Notes: a model not told the origin generated them from the sequence alone. A stretch of 64,000 nt of DNA from Ilyonectria destructans (GCA_020740775.1 JAHEWK010000020.1:1031903-1095902); one strand, 5' to 3'. Numbered from the stretch's first letter, positions 20,417 through 32,732 are shown. Numbers and translations: made by a program.

Positions 20417-21825
20417 TTTTCTCTAGCACGTGCCTCTGTGAGGTCGGTCCCGCATCGCAGTCTGATGCGTGGCCAAAATTGACGCTATATGCGAGCCCTG
20501 TTGATGGACGGGCGAGCTGGACTTGGAGCGGAGACGGCCGAAATGGAGGGGAAAACACGGCAGAAATGGCGGGGAAAACACACGTCAGCAATGATGATGA
20601 TGAGGGGAGCTTTATTTTGATGAGCGAAAAGAAGAGTTGGGTTGGCAGGCGTTGGGCCTCCACAATTTGTTCCCATTTTCCCTCGACGGTTCATATGGTC
20701 ATCCTCTGCGGCCTCCTCCACACCGGCTATTGCATGAGTGGCATGATCTCTCGGATTGGTCACATACGGGCATATACGTCTCCAGGCTGGACACCTCCCA
20801 GGATCGTTTGCTGCTGGGCGCGAACAGAATTTCACAAAATCGCTCGCGGGGCCCTTGCCATCACTAGCCGTATTAGGGTATGGGGCATGGGCGGGTCGTG
20901 GGTATGTACGGAGGACAGGTATGTACCGACAAGGGACCCCGCGAACAGAATTTCGGTGCCCATTAGCCCACTCTTGCGGGGGGGAAGGCGAGCGAGGCTC
21001 TGCTACATCGTAATGCGGAGCCTCAGCCTGGTGACCTTGTCAAGAGGGTATGCGCCGGTGAAGTGGATCAGAGGACCGTCTTGGAAAGCCCTCAAATCCA
21101 ATCACCTTTGAAAGTCACATCATGACTGCATGACAACCTAGATATGATGCGGTGTGCCATGTCTGGTAGGTGCCCTGCAGTTGGGTCACCGTCAGGCTCT
21201 CCTGATGTAACTGTTGGGTGGCTGGCCAGGCTAGTAGCCGGCTGAGGCCATGTTTTGCACCCCTAGCCTCTCATCGCCCTGGGTGCATCGATCAAGCGGC
21301 ACGGAATAAGAAACCGCTTCGTGCAGCGGAGCCCAATGATTGCGTGTGATGCGAACGAGTAGCCGCGTTGCTACCGGGGCCGCATTAGACCGGCCACCTC
21401 AACCTAGTCCATTTGCCGTGCCTCCTTAGGATCCACTAGCGAGCCGCAGATAGCTGGGAGCGGTGTATTGGCTCTATTCCTTGAACATGAGATGCAGCCT
21501 GCTTGTACAGGTGTACGTAGCAATCTATTCCGTACGTGTCTTAGCTTAGTATTGACTGCCACATCTTTTTCTGACTTCTCTCTGCTGCTAGGGTGGTGGA
21601 GAATGCTGACGGGCGTCAGCCAAGACACCGGGAGCAAATTGCTGCATCAGAGGAGCAACATGAGGAGCAACTTACTCATTCTTTCGCAACCTGTCACAAG
21701 CTGATCCTTGCTCTAGAGCAGTTACTCCTCCGAGGAGCAACTTACTCATTTGCTCCTCAGCTGCTCATCTGCTGCTCCCCGCACATTTGCCTCTGTCCAT
21801 AAAACGAACATTTTACACTCTCATG
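20417..21825. other. Intergenic, no gene seen
   Basis: Promoter of the CCCH gene and then unassigned sequence. A gaggagcaactta motif recurs between 21650 and 21745 (two to three partial copies). No supported coding sequence. Confidence 0.4.
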
Positions 21826-22475
21826 GCTGATGGATGTGCGATTGGAGTCTCTCTCCAGCAGCGAGATCAAACCACGCCATTCATACAATCAACCGTTCTT
21901 ATCAGCAGTGGGGTACGTACCTACCGGAGCAAACATATTCGGAAGTGATCTGAGGGCTGCTCATACATGATAATTGCAGCAACGAGGCTGCATGAGAGGG
22001 CGTGGGTGGAATACGGCTGCACAGTGAAGCGGACACGCCAGTCATGCACTGCTTAAGCCTAAGCAACTGATTTCTGGTCACTGTGGGTCCCTCGATTTGA
22101 CCCCGACTCATGCAGCGGCTTGCTGGGAGGGAGCCATGGGTAAGGATATAGGACATTTCCGGTGGACAGCAGTTGTGCGCCCTCTTCAATCACCTTCCGG
22201 GTACCAATACAGGCCTGTCACCTTTGTCGAATCGGAAAGGACCGTGGCGAGGTGGATTGGCACTGTCCGACCGGGATGATCACCCCTGTAATTGATGTAC
22301 TCTGTTCCTCGGCGTGCCCTCGCGTTGCCGCCTCCGAGTATATTCTAATGCACGACTGGGGGTGAATACCACCGATGACACAACTCGTCTTGTTTGACAG
22401 TGTGTGAAGGAGAAGTGACATGGCTGTACCGCCACTAAGGATGCAATGTTTATCGGTGGACTGCAGCCTGGTTAG
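21826..22475 (+). repeat. Dispersed repeat, copy A
   Basis: The first block (21826-22045) matches copy C at 30206 over about 200 bp, sharing gtgcgattgga, gcaacgaggctg and kin. Its agcaaacatattcggaag also matches copy B at 25300. The second block (22350-22475) shares gagaagtgacat and a following gctgtacc-gc with copies B and D. Copies differ by many substitutions, mostly transitions. No coding capacity is evident, so it may be a non-autonomous element or a solo terminal repeat. Confidence 0.7.
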
Positions 22476-23348
22476 CAACCAACTCTAGTTTGCCGGGCCA
22501 ACAATTCCCACGGATCATATAGAAGCAAATTCCAAGTGAGGATAGCTCATATTATGCACATGGGGAAATCTTACACTCAGTGCTGACGTCTGGGAACCTC
22601 TTGCATCAGGAGAAGGAAATGACATTATTTGCTTGATTACATTTGATAAACGTCCATTGATGCCGAATGGTGCACTAGACTCCCCGCTGTGGGTGGATTG
22701 AGGCAGGCCATAAACGGATAGGCTGTTTCAGGCTACGAATCCATGCTGCTTTGGCATGATATTAGATAGAGGATGCCATGTCCTCCGCGATCTGCTCATG
22801 GGTGCGTTCCTGGCGCCACAGGGAACGGTGTCTGCCTCACAGATCAACGCATTCCCATGCCGAAGTCAATCACGATGGCCAGGACCCCGGTATTCTCTCC
22901 GCACCAGCCTTGATGGCCGACAGAGAAAAGAGACCATTCAAACCTTGGCAAATCCCCTGTTGAGTGATGAGTCGGTATCACCGTGCAGCTCATGCATGCC
23001 CGGGGTGGGTGAATGGAATTGAGGGAGCAATCAGAGCTAGGAGAGCAAGCAAGGGCTATGGGCTAAGTACAACTTTCAGTTTGAATGAGGCTCCCAGCGC
23101 TTCCTACGCAACCCTCTTCGTTTAATTTCATCTACATTGTGCGCATGCCGCCCCAAATTCTGCCCTGGTCACCAATGAAAATAAATACCTGGACAGCCTT
23201 GCACACCTGCGCTCAGAACCACCGCGCGGAGATACAATAAACACAAGTCACGGCTTCGCCCAAACTTTTCCCCCTCCCTCCTGCGTCTCCTGCAACGTTT
23301 CCCCGGGAAGAATGGTCCCTGCCGCCTTCCCAAGACCGACCACGAACC
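22476..23348. other. Intergenic, upstream of the caspase-like gene
   Basis: Includes the presumed promoter and leader (pyrimidine-rich from 23240) of the next gene. The frame of that gene is open back to about 23250 but contains no ATG. Confidence 0.4.
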
Positions 23349-24865
23349 ATTGAAGCTCTTACCCTCTATCCATTTTTTCCCCGGTACTTTAGCGATGAAC
23401 TATCCAGGCGGTACGCTGGCCCCAGCTCCGGCGACGTTATCGTCAATCACCCCACGTTCCCCCCCCTCGAAGAAGCCGTACAACGCCGAAACCTTTCCCA
23501 CGTAAAGGAGGATCTCGATATCTCTAACAACCACCCCAGGCACAGTCGACGTACCGGACCCCTTGACAAGCCGTCTAGAGAACGTGCCGCCTACATGGGG
23601 AAGATCGGCGCCTGCACCAAGTGCCGGAGGCAGAAAAAGCCTGCAAGTTTTTCCTTCTAAATTGTCAACATTTCTACCTTGTTCCCCTTATCTTTCACTA
23701 CCTATAAGCTAATACTTCGCTCTTTCTCTCCATCAATAGTGCCAACCGAGTCACCATAATGAAAATATTTGGGGTGAGAGGTGCAAACAATTCTACGACC
23801 CAATCATCCAGAGTGTACCCGCCATTACGGGTGCGTCCGCTCCTCATCATCCGGACCGACCCCAATCGAGTGAACCTGGTACCCATACCCCTTCCCCCAC
23901 CTGTCCTCGCCTCGAAAAGTCCCTATCCCTCCCAAGCGTCGCGAGACTTACGATCCTGAACCGCGGCCAATACACTAGTGCAGAGGTGCTTTTGCTATTT
24001 TGGCAGGATGATGAGGTGCCCAACGTTCAATCAGCCGTCCAGGAGCTTGCGGATGTATTTAACAGCTACTACCACTATACATGCCGGGTCCGGCCCATCC
24101 CATCCAATGCAACGAGCTGTAGCAGAAGCTCTTGGGCATACATACGGCGGGGATTTAACGCCTTCGTTAAAGATCGCGACCAACGCGATGTCTTGAAGAT
24201 TGTCTACTATCACGGGCATACGTACCTCGATGGCAACCGGGAGATGATCTTAGCAAGGTAATACATTTAAGCCCCCGCTTTTTACAATAGGATTGACACT
24301 GTGTCACAACAGCTCAAAGGATCAAGAAAAGGCATCCATGATTCGATGGGGCGACATCCAGCGTATCCTTCAAGACGCTTGCGCCGATACCCTCATTATT
24401 CTGGATTCAGTCTATTACCCATCAGTAAAGATGGTCCGGCAGCGGGGCGTCCTAGAACTCATCTCAGCTTCGGTGTCGGACGAGCACTTCTCCTCATGCG
24501 ATCGAAGTGCCTTCACTCTCGCATTAACCAAGCAGTTGCGAACGTGGGCGATACGTCTAGACCCACATTCGATCGCAGAATTGCACTCCGACGGATTCGC
24601 CCGTTACTCCAATGGAAATGAAATAGACGCGACCTATCCCTCACCCTTTTACATGAAGGCGGGCGAGCCGACGCTCCCTTCCATCTTCCTTTCTCCCTTA
24701 CACCAGAGCGGTCCTCTACGAAATAGCCTCTCGTATAAAACAAGCATTTGGTTTTCGATCCGCCTCGGTGATGACCGAGTCGATGTGGACCGCTTGAACC
24801 GGTGGCTACAGCTCAAGCCGGAGGGAATCACAGTTGACGGTCCTTTTCGGGCCCCCCCTCAGTAA
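23349..24865 (+). CDS. Half Zn2Cys6-like plus caspase-like protein, Cys lost
   Basis: Exons up to 23642, 23740-24257 and 24313-24865 join in frame. The first intron has a GC donor (GCAAGT) and ends caatag; it restores IGACTKCRRQKKPC, a partial Zn2Cys6-like motif. Next, after a linker, comes a domain with FVKDRDQRDVLKIVYYHGH and DTLIILDSVYYPS. These match the His (GH) and Cys (LDCC-type) catalytic strands of caspase-like (C14) folds; here Ser-Val stands where the cysteine would be, so it is probably not a protease. FTLALTKQLRTWAIR and SIFLSPLH complete the fold. From the only in-frame ATG (23595) it is 372 aa, but upstream codons (RYFSDELSRRYAG, FPPLEEAVQRR) look coding. An ATT at 23349 in a GAACC-ATT-G setting may be a lost ATG. 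Defence or signalling adaptor is only a guess. Confidence 0.65.
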
Positions 24866-25264
24866 TGGGCAGACTTTTCCTTAACGAGAATCTCTGTAAA
24901 TTTTGGCAGGTTGCAATTTAACTTCGGATACTTAAGCAAAGAGACTTCTAGCAATATAAGAAATGCTGGAGCTGCTCTCAATTTCCTTCTTTTCGGATTC
25001 TACAATACCATCCTCTCGCACAATAAACTTCCCATTTCATTCTAGTAAATGTGACGAGACGTGTCGGGGGACCTAGCTAAGTCCGCGACGGTCTGGTGGT
25101 TTCCTCATGAGGGATGATCAAATATCGACATAGTGCGGCCTGCAGAAGTGCAGAGGTTTTCCCGCGGGTGATTAATATTGAATTTTACTAGCCGCATTCC
25201 TTCTTAGCTAGTTGTATACAATATATCCCTGTAGATATGCAGTAGCGAAACCAAGCTGCTATTC

Positions 25265-25700
25265 ATATGACGGACCGTGTTGTCAGTGGTGGAATTCCTA
25301 CTAAAGCAAACATATTCGGAAGGGGTACGAGGGCTGCTAATACATGATGATCACCATACACGGCTGGGATGGAGACTATAGACGAAATAACTCGTCTTCT
25401 TAGACAAGGAGAAGAAGTGACATTACTCTGTACCGTTACTGGGGACATGATGTTCACTGGTGGACCGTACTGTCTACTTTTGCCTATTCCCCTCCGTTCC
25501 AGTCCTGGTAGATGAGTGGCCATTCCGTCTCGCCCGAAGCCGCGTAATAAGTATTGCAGGCTTGCTCGAGTGTTGGGCAACCCTTGTTACCTTTGGTAGC
25601 TGTCTATCACTCCGTTGCATTGCATGAGAGTTGGGCGGCTGATGCATCCCAATGAGAATGAGACTTAAGTAGTAAAGCATCTCGGTGGCCATTTCTTTCT
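25265..25700 (+). repeat. Dispersed repeat, copy B
   Basis: Shares agcaaacatattcggaag and a nearby tacatgatgatc with copies A and C, then gagaagtgacat and gtctcgcccgaa followed by gcttgctcgagtgtt with copy D. It therefore links the two halves of the family and suggests an element of at least 450 bp. Heavily diverged. Confidence 0.65.
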
Positions 25701-26349
25701 CCACCCCATGTCCAAGATTTGCCCAGGTCGGTTAAAAGCCCTGTACTCTGTTAGATCAACACCTACATGCCCGGTGCCGACAATTCTCTTCCTTCCCTTA
25801 AACCCCTCTCCCGTCCCCAATCCCAATCGATATAAGTGGCCTTCACATGTAGTCTATTTAGACAATAAATAATTCCGCGCACCCAATATTTGAACAACTA
25901 GGTAAAAGTATGGTAAAGCGCTAGGTAGAATCAAATCAGGATGGAGATAGGCCATCCCTTGCAAAGCGCGATAGCACTTAGAGGATAACTCGGTAGCCTT
26001 TGATAGCGATCCCCTCAAGATACGATTCATCAATGACACAAATCGCTTCTTGAATTAGTAATCAATTCTGCGCTCTTCGTGGTGACGTAGACAATGTGTT
26101 GGTCATTGCCATGTATAGTCCTAAAAGTGCTGTCCTACCAATACCACTACCACGCTGCCGACCCAGGGTGCACGAAACATATTAAAACGGAGCGGAGATT
26201 TCCCCTTACTACTGTGAGCGAACAATACTAGTAAGCAGCCTTCCATCAATTCCTGATCGTCCCAGCTGAGTGTGTCCTGTGGGGAGTAATATCTGTGGTA
26301 TGTGTCGCAAAATAATGTCGCATGACGAATCGTGATGTGCTAGTCCTTC
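25701..26349. other. Intergenic, A/T-richer flank
   Basis: 3' flank of the M16 gene (which reads leftwards). No coding sequence supported. Confidence 0.4.
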
Positions 26350-29300
26350 TTAGAGCTTAGGGGTAGAGAGTTCAATCGTATCCTTTGGGCCAAGGTTGCT
26401 GAAGTCGCTGAGCTTGTGCGTGTTGACTTTATAGCCCATATTCTCCAAAGTAGTCACCACGTCCTAAAATTAGTTAGTTACCGCATAAACATACGAGGAA
26501 TTGGTATATGTTTGCCACGAGATGATAAGTAAGGGCATGGGAAAGTGAAGCGACATACCTTTTGCATCAACTTGTCACAAGTCACGATAACATCACTATT
26601 CCTAGGCTCAAAGCATGGTAGAATAAATTTGCGCATAGCTGCGCGCATGCCCTCGGCAGTAACACCGCACACGCGGCGCAGCATTTCCTCGTTCCAATTT
26701 GTAGGCAGGCCGTAAACGATTTGTCGAAGAAATTTATAGTACGCGGCGCTATACATTGTCGACTCCTCGTTCGCGAGTCGAATGATACTCCGACTGATGA
26801 CCCCTTCGAATAGATGTTTGTTAACCGCGGTCTTTTCCTCGATGGCCTTGCGGATGGCTTCCTTAGAAGCCGAGATGGCCTCGGATGCAACAGGAGAGTT
26901 GTTTATGCAATATGAAACAACGCCCGAGTTAGGTTCTACCAAGTAGGAATTGTAGGCGGTACCAGTATCATGGACAGCTTTGACTGCCCTAAGGTAGCCA
27001 ATGGCGACCGTGAGGTCGGCTATGCTCGGGTCCGAAAACGGTTCCGGGCCTTTAGTTGAGAAGATAAAGTATGAGGTGCTGAGGTCAGCCTTAGGAATGA
27101 TGACTGCACCCACGGATCCAGGGCTACGACCCTCAGCGCTAAGCAGGTCCACAGGCTTGGGAATGTCATACATGACCTCCGGTGCAGTCAGAGACTTGGA
27201 CAGAGTGTCCCATGTGGTAAGAGGGTTGGGGAGAGTATACAGGTTAGCGATGGCGAGGAAGCGTATGTTCTGTGACGTAAAGAGACACTTTCGGATTGTG
27301 TTAAAATGGGACACGACCTTCTCAGGCACCTCCCTCAACATCTTCTCGAGGCTCTTGAGGCTCGAGGCTTGTTTGAGGACAAGCTGAGCGGCAGCGAGAG
27401 TTGTGCTCTTCGAATACAAAGCTGCGGCAACCTCGTTAGCCATTCCACGGCCATCACGCTCACGCGTGGGGATATCAGCCAAGGCCTTGGCTACCGTGGC
27501 CATTAGGCGCTGAGGGTCGAACACAGAGTCAAACATCAGAGCGTGAGTCCATTCTGCAACTGCTGCGTACTTCCCTGGCTCGACATCGAAATGGATCATC
27601 ATGCCGTCAGCGTCACCCAGGGATCTAGCAGAGCGACACGAGTAGTTGACGGTATCGTCCTCGAGCTCCTTCACGACTTGCTCGAAGCTGACCTCCTTTC
27701 CACCACGCATAATAGGCGTGTTGAAAAAGTTGTCCCTGAAGATGGGCAATAGAGGCTTCAGCTCGTCCGGAACTTGAGAGGTCCCCATGTGGATGATAAT
27801 ATGGACGAACTTAGACGGCGTGTGCTCAAACTGGTGAAATAGGGGCAGCGTTCCACTGGGAGCAGCATCGATCACCTTTTGCGCCTCCCCTGGGCCCATA
27901 CCAAAATCTCGAGCTAATCCAGCACGGGCAGTGTCGGACTTCATTAAGCTGATCGAACTTATGTCGGGCACCGCCCATTCGTCGATGAGCGATGCGGGAA
28001 TAGGCTCGTCGTTCTTCCTCTTTGCTTCCTCAAGGCGCTCTCCGAGCTTGACAAGACCTTCAGAGCCGAGCTCCTCCTTGCGGTTGGCAATACGAGCTTC
28101 CTCGTCCTTCTTCATCTTGGAGGCCATCTCAAGAGAGGGTTTACCGAGAACTGAAATGTGGTGAGCGTCCGATATCCACTTGCGAAGGAAGTCGCGCCAC
28201 TTCTTGTCTTCCCATTTCTCCAAGGCATCGTACACATCAAGGTTCTGCAGATTCTCGAGCGTTGACCCATCACGTTCTCCAAAGAGATAGTCGGTGATAA
28301 TGTTGTCGACGTAGAAGGACTCGGAAGCCTCAGCGTGGCACTTGACCCAGCGTTTCTCCCGGCGGATAAGCTCTCTCATGTATTTCATATCAAGAGGTTT
28401 AGAGGCGACCTCATTCAGCAATTCGAAAAGGCGCTTCTCAACGAACTCAAGTTTCTTGGTGGCGACGCCAGTAGGTTGCAACCAGATGACAGAGTTGGGA
28501 CGAGAGTCCCACCAGAAGGTGACAGAGCTGGCAAGCTTCTCATCCTCAACCATGACATTCTCAAGAATAGAGGCCGATGAGCCGCAAAGATAGGTGAGTA
28601 GAACGCTGAGAGCAGATGAGGCAGTAGTGTCAATGCAGTTGGGACCGAAGAAACCGACAAGAATTTCGCCAACCGTTTCATCTTCCCCCGGGAACTCTAC
28701 CGTGGTAATCTTGGATTCGTTGAGAGCGGGAGGCTGATCAGAGTCCATCCATGGCCTGTTACCTTGGAGTTAGCGTAGAGCTCAAGCCTAGGGAGTAGGT
28801 TCGGGGCATGCCTACCGCTGGAAAGGGGTATCAAGGGAAGGGATATCGGCCTTGATAGACTCTTCAAACTTGCCGAGGATCTGGAACAAGTTCCCACAGT
28901 CTATCTCTCCCACTATGACCAGGCAAAGATTTCCAAGATGGTACATGTTTTGGTGGAACTCGCGGATACGCTCAGGAGTCAAGGCACGAACAGCTTCGGG
29001 CACACCAGTTACATCGTAGCGGAAACCGACATTATCTGGGTAAAGAAGACGGCGGGCCTTCATCTCCATGATATTACGACTTCGGGTTTGTCGAGCTTGC
29101 ACAGCTGAGTACACAACACCGGCATCATTCCCCTCGCCGTTAACGTGGAAAACCTCAGTGGCGAATCTCCCCTCAGTAATGGAGGGCTTCAAAATGCTCT
29201 GCAGGTGGACAGTGAAGATCTGAACAAAAGCTTCCCATCCGACAGACCTCTGAGTGTAGACGGTACGATCAGTTCCAATCTCAACACCCGTATCGGAGAA

Positions 29301-29546
29301 AGCGCGTGAGGATAACTTTTTGAGGAGACCAGAGCCCATGGAGACGAGGTGCCCAAGAGCATAAAGAGCGCCCGAGTCGTCAATGGGCTCAGTGGCTAGG
29401 GCGAAGTAGCCGTTGATCTTGGGGCCCTTGCGGTTGACAAGGGAGACGCGCAAGCCACTGAAGTTTGAAGCATATTGAGAGACCGTGTAGGGAGCATGTT
29501 TGGGCTTGAAGTCATTGATTTGGCGGAATCCTGACCCGGGATACAT
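26350..29546 (-). CDS. M16-family protein with degraded zinc site
   Basis: Exons 28816-29546, 26559-28755 and 26350-26463 (introns of 60 and 95 bp) join to 1013 aa, the usual length of the fungal M16 zinc metalloprotease family typified by S. pombe SPBC3H1.02c and yeast YOL098C. Most of the domain order is intact (VVNRKGPKINGYFALATE-like N-terminus, GEGNDAGVVYS, NLCLVIVGEIDCGN). The catalytic motif is not: the family has HTLEH, this has YALGH at 62-66, so the first His and the Glu base are gone. The distal ligand in VYSEMQ is Ala (A148, VYSAVQ). A DHT motif reads DRT. The gene is otherwise uninterrupted, so it is likely a selected pseudoenzyme or a young dying duplicate. Start is the ATG of MYPGSGFRQIN. 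Confidence 0.88.
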
Positions 29547-30205
29547 GGCGGAGCTATTGAAGTTGATCCCACGACCTCGGAGAAAGGAGTATATGGTCAC
29601 AAAGATGCAGGCGAAAGTGGCCTGCTAGTAGTGAAGGTTGAGGGGGAATCTCAAGAAGGCAGAAAGCTGAGTGAATGTAGAATGGGATCAGGTTGAGCGA
29701 TATACTCGATCGGCGGTTCACGCTTCGCGCTTCGGAACCTCCCTGACTCGGATAAAGGGGGCTCTTATCAGCTGCAGCACTTTGGATTTTCAACCCCTCT
29801 TTGGTGCGAGAAGAGACAAGGGGATGGTCAATATACTGGCCCGAGTGGCTACAGCCTACTTCCTTAGTCCGGCTCTGTAAGAACTGACGTGGGAGTGGCG
29901 GCCCTCTTTTCGGTCGTTGGGGCCGGCCTGGCGGACCACATGCGATCCTACGGCACCATTGGAAGCACCGACGCCCGCTAAATGGACGAAAAAATTGAAG
30001 AGACGGAGAGCCAACACTAGTAGTAGTCTACAAATGGCCATGCAGCGAAACCCTGTCCCCTTCAACCTGTGTCGTACCACCATGTCAGCGAGGCGTAATC
30101 GCCTGTACCTACCCAACCTCCCTCGGCCACCGAGCGTGACTGGAGGGGACAAAGCACATCGTCTAGGAGGAGACTTGGACCCACTCACAATTCAACCAGT
30201 CAACT
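29547..30205. other. Intergenic, promoter of the M16-like gene
   Basis: Upstream flank of the leftward M16-like gene. No supported coding sequence. Confidence 0.4.
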
Positions 30206-30425
30206 GGCTGATGGAAGTGCGATTGGAACCCCTCGTGCGGCAGCCAGCGAGATCAACCTGCGTCATTCATGCAATCGACCGTTTTCGTCAGCTGCGAGGC
30301 ACGTACCTGCTAAAGCAAATATATTCGGAAGCGGTAGGAGGGCAGCTCATGTATGATGATTGCAGCAACGAGGCTGTATGAGGCGGCGTGAGTGAGGTGG
30401 ACACGCTAGTGATGCAACCGCCGAA
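30206..30425 (+). repeat. Dispersed repeat, copy C
   Basis: About 200 bp aligned with the first block of copy A (gtgcgattgga, cgagatcaa, tattcggaag, gcagcaacgaggctg in the same order). Same orientation as A and B. Confidence 0.7.
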
Positions 30426-30927
30426 ACAATCGCTTTGGTACTATGGACTCGGCGTCTCGAACGGCACAGCCCGTAGCAGCAAGAGAAGAGCAGAGTACGC
30501 GATATAGTTCGTTAATGATCTAATCGTTCTAATACCTAAGCTTGTTTCCTTTCTCATCTAATTGTTCACAGCTCCCCTGACCTTGACTATAAAACCATCC
30601 CCCGCCACATAAAGAAATTGCTTCTTGATGGAAACACCGTTTGCTTTATATTGTAGAAAGGGATGTAGGTAATCCGTATGATAGGAGCGGTGATAGTGAG
30701 TCAGCGCATCAATGCTCTCAATTAAAGACCTGCCAGCCTACGGGAGACCGAGCCGACACGGGGACCAAGTCCACAACCGTTAGTTGTCGGCTTGTAGGAA
30801 TCATTGCAGAACTTGATCAAAACGTGAGGCCAGACGAGGAGGGCTTGCTGAGGGCTGGCCAGGCAAAGATCATCTTTCGGCGAAGGTGATCGACGTAGAT
30901 ATTCTATCGACTGGAGGTTTCGAGATG

Positions 30928-31245
30928 TGCCGTTCATAGGGGAATTCTCCCCGTTCGGCTGGTATCGCAATGAATCGATGCCTAAGTACAGCTCGAACCG
31001 AGTGATGTACTTAGGTCGGTACCTGCCAACAGGCAGAGCCCCCTTGGGTGCCTGGTCCGGTAGCTCCGGGTCTAGGGAGATAACTTCCGTCACGCTGGAG
31101 GGATATAGATTGCCCGACGAATGAAAGCCCCACCGATTTTGGACCCTGTCCCCAGCCCCGTTTCCGTCACCTTTGTCTAGAAGCACCCCTCGCCGGGAAA
31201 ATCGACGCGTCTGTGCCCCTTCAATGACCCCTGTTGGTGCCCAGC
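30928..31245 (+). repeat. Long-range inverted repeat, left copy
   Basis: Shares a series of blocks with the reverse complement of 41815-42166: ggggaattctccccgttcgg, gatgtacttaggtcggtacc (ttgggtcggtacc in the other), ccaacagg and ctgttggtgccc. Identity is partial, with many transitions between copies. No coding capacity seen. Confidence 0.75.
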
Positions 31246-32469
31246 AGCCTCCGAGAGCACCCCGCGGCGCTAGTTGAATCACACCGTACGGTCAGCACGG
31301 CCAATGGACCCGTCATATCGACGCCACTCTGGCACTGTGTGAATGACTTGTCAGAAGACTGCAGGCACCCAAAGAGTATCCACCCTGATCCTGGACCCTG
31401 TCCTCAGCCTCATCCACCCATCTCAATTCTGACTGCGCGCAGCCAGACTCACCATCCCCCACACTTAGACTCCGTACATGCTTGTAACACTACGTATCAT
31501 TCCCACATGCCTTCTCCCCCAAGAAATTGAGTACAGACTAAGTGACACAGTGGCCAACAGCATCATCAATCATGCAGGACGGTCGAGAATAGTGTAGTGT
31601 GAATTAGCTGGTTAGGTTGTCCAGGCCGCGGCTGTGGAGGCGGTTAGGCATTATAGGCAACTGCCGCCTCATTCATTGACCAACAACACGGCCACCAAGC
31701 ATGAGCAAGGATAGTGTCCACCGGGGCTGCCGAACTCGTGCTAGATATCATTAGCAAACCGAGGAGGTGGCCACGTCAGCAGCACACCGCCAACACAATT
31801 CAACCAGGATTGATGACCGGTGAGTGGAAATTGTTGAAGTCTAGAACCCCCGTAAAGCTACCTGGGGATCATGGATGCCTCCGTGCGGCCTCAACGACAT
31901 GTCCAGATTTCAAGGATAACCAGATTTAGTCGGCTGTCCAAGCGATCGCATCAATAGCCTGACTGCCTCGCAACCCTGCCCAGACGCGGCCGTTTGGGTA
32001 ATCACACTCACTTCCGAATGCCTCCGTATGATGATTTCCACGGAGGGGCAAACCCCTGACGCCTTGTTTCCTCTGATGCATCAGTCGCCGCGGTGAGGGC
32101 TGCGTGGTCAGCACACTTATGTGCTACCCCATGCAATCCACAGCCTCATTAATTGACGAGACCAAATGAAACCGCGAGGAAACAGGCGGGTGGCATGTAC
32201 GTCCGCGAATTTGGAGATCACGTTGAGTTAGCCGAGAATCCTGCGCTATTCCAGGTTTAAGTAGCCATGACGTTGTGCTCAAACTGAGAGCCGCACGCTA
32301 GGCCGGGGTTCATTACGAGGAAACTGTTGGTAGCAGAGTCAAGGATAAGGCTCTTTACGAGGCTAGAGAAATATAAATAAACCGTGCTGTGCCATTTGCA
32401 GAAAACCTCAACTTGCACTGCAACGCCAATCAACTCACCAGCTCAACTTCATATCACGACCAAGGCAAA
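31246..32469. other. Intergenic, promoter of small gene at 32470
   Basis: Mostly featureless; a TATA-like aaatataaataa lies near 32370, about 100 bp before the next start codon, followed by a typical C/A-rich leader. Confidence 0.45.
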
Positions 32470-32732
32470 ATGACTCGTAACGTCACTGTTCTAGCCCAAC
32501 ATGAGGCCCGGGAAAAATGTATGTCTGGGATTCTTCCTGATGGATATCACTCACTTACACCACGTTAGTGCGCTCAGGAGCGCTTCAGCAGTGTGATGTT
32601 GATTATAACGGGCCGGCCAACAAAGCACCAGAAAAATATAAGAAAGCCATCGAAGCCAGTGGTTATGATCCGACTCGTGACATCGCGATCGTAATTTTCG
32701 TGATAGCGTGCGCTTATGGGGGATATGAATAA
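32470..32732 (+). CDS. 70-aa small protein, hydrophobic C-terminus
   Basis: Exon 32470-32518 encodes MTRNVTVLAQHEAREK; a 50-bp intron (GTATGT donor, cgttag acceptor) leads to exon 32569-32732, giving 70 aa. The middle is polar (DVDYNGPANKAPEKYKK) and the end is hydrophobic (DIAIVIFVIACAYGGYE), like a tail anchor or a buried helix. A TATA-like box and a textbook leader (caaggcaaaATGac) support transcription. I do not recognise the family. A tail-anchored or secreted-peptide role are both possible; neither is shown. Confidence 0.55.

Noticed and set aside
26582..28681. Frames opposite and within the M16 gene
   Set aside because: Shadows of a long coding sequence.
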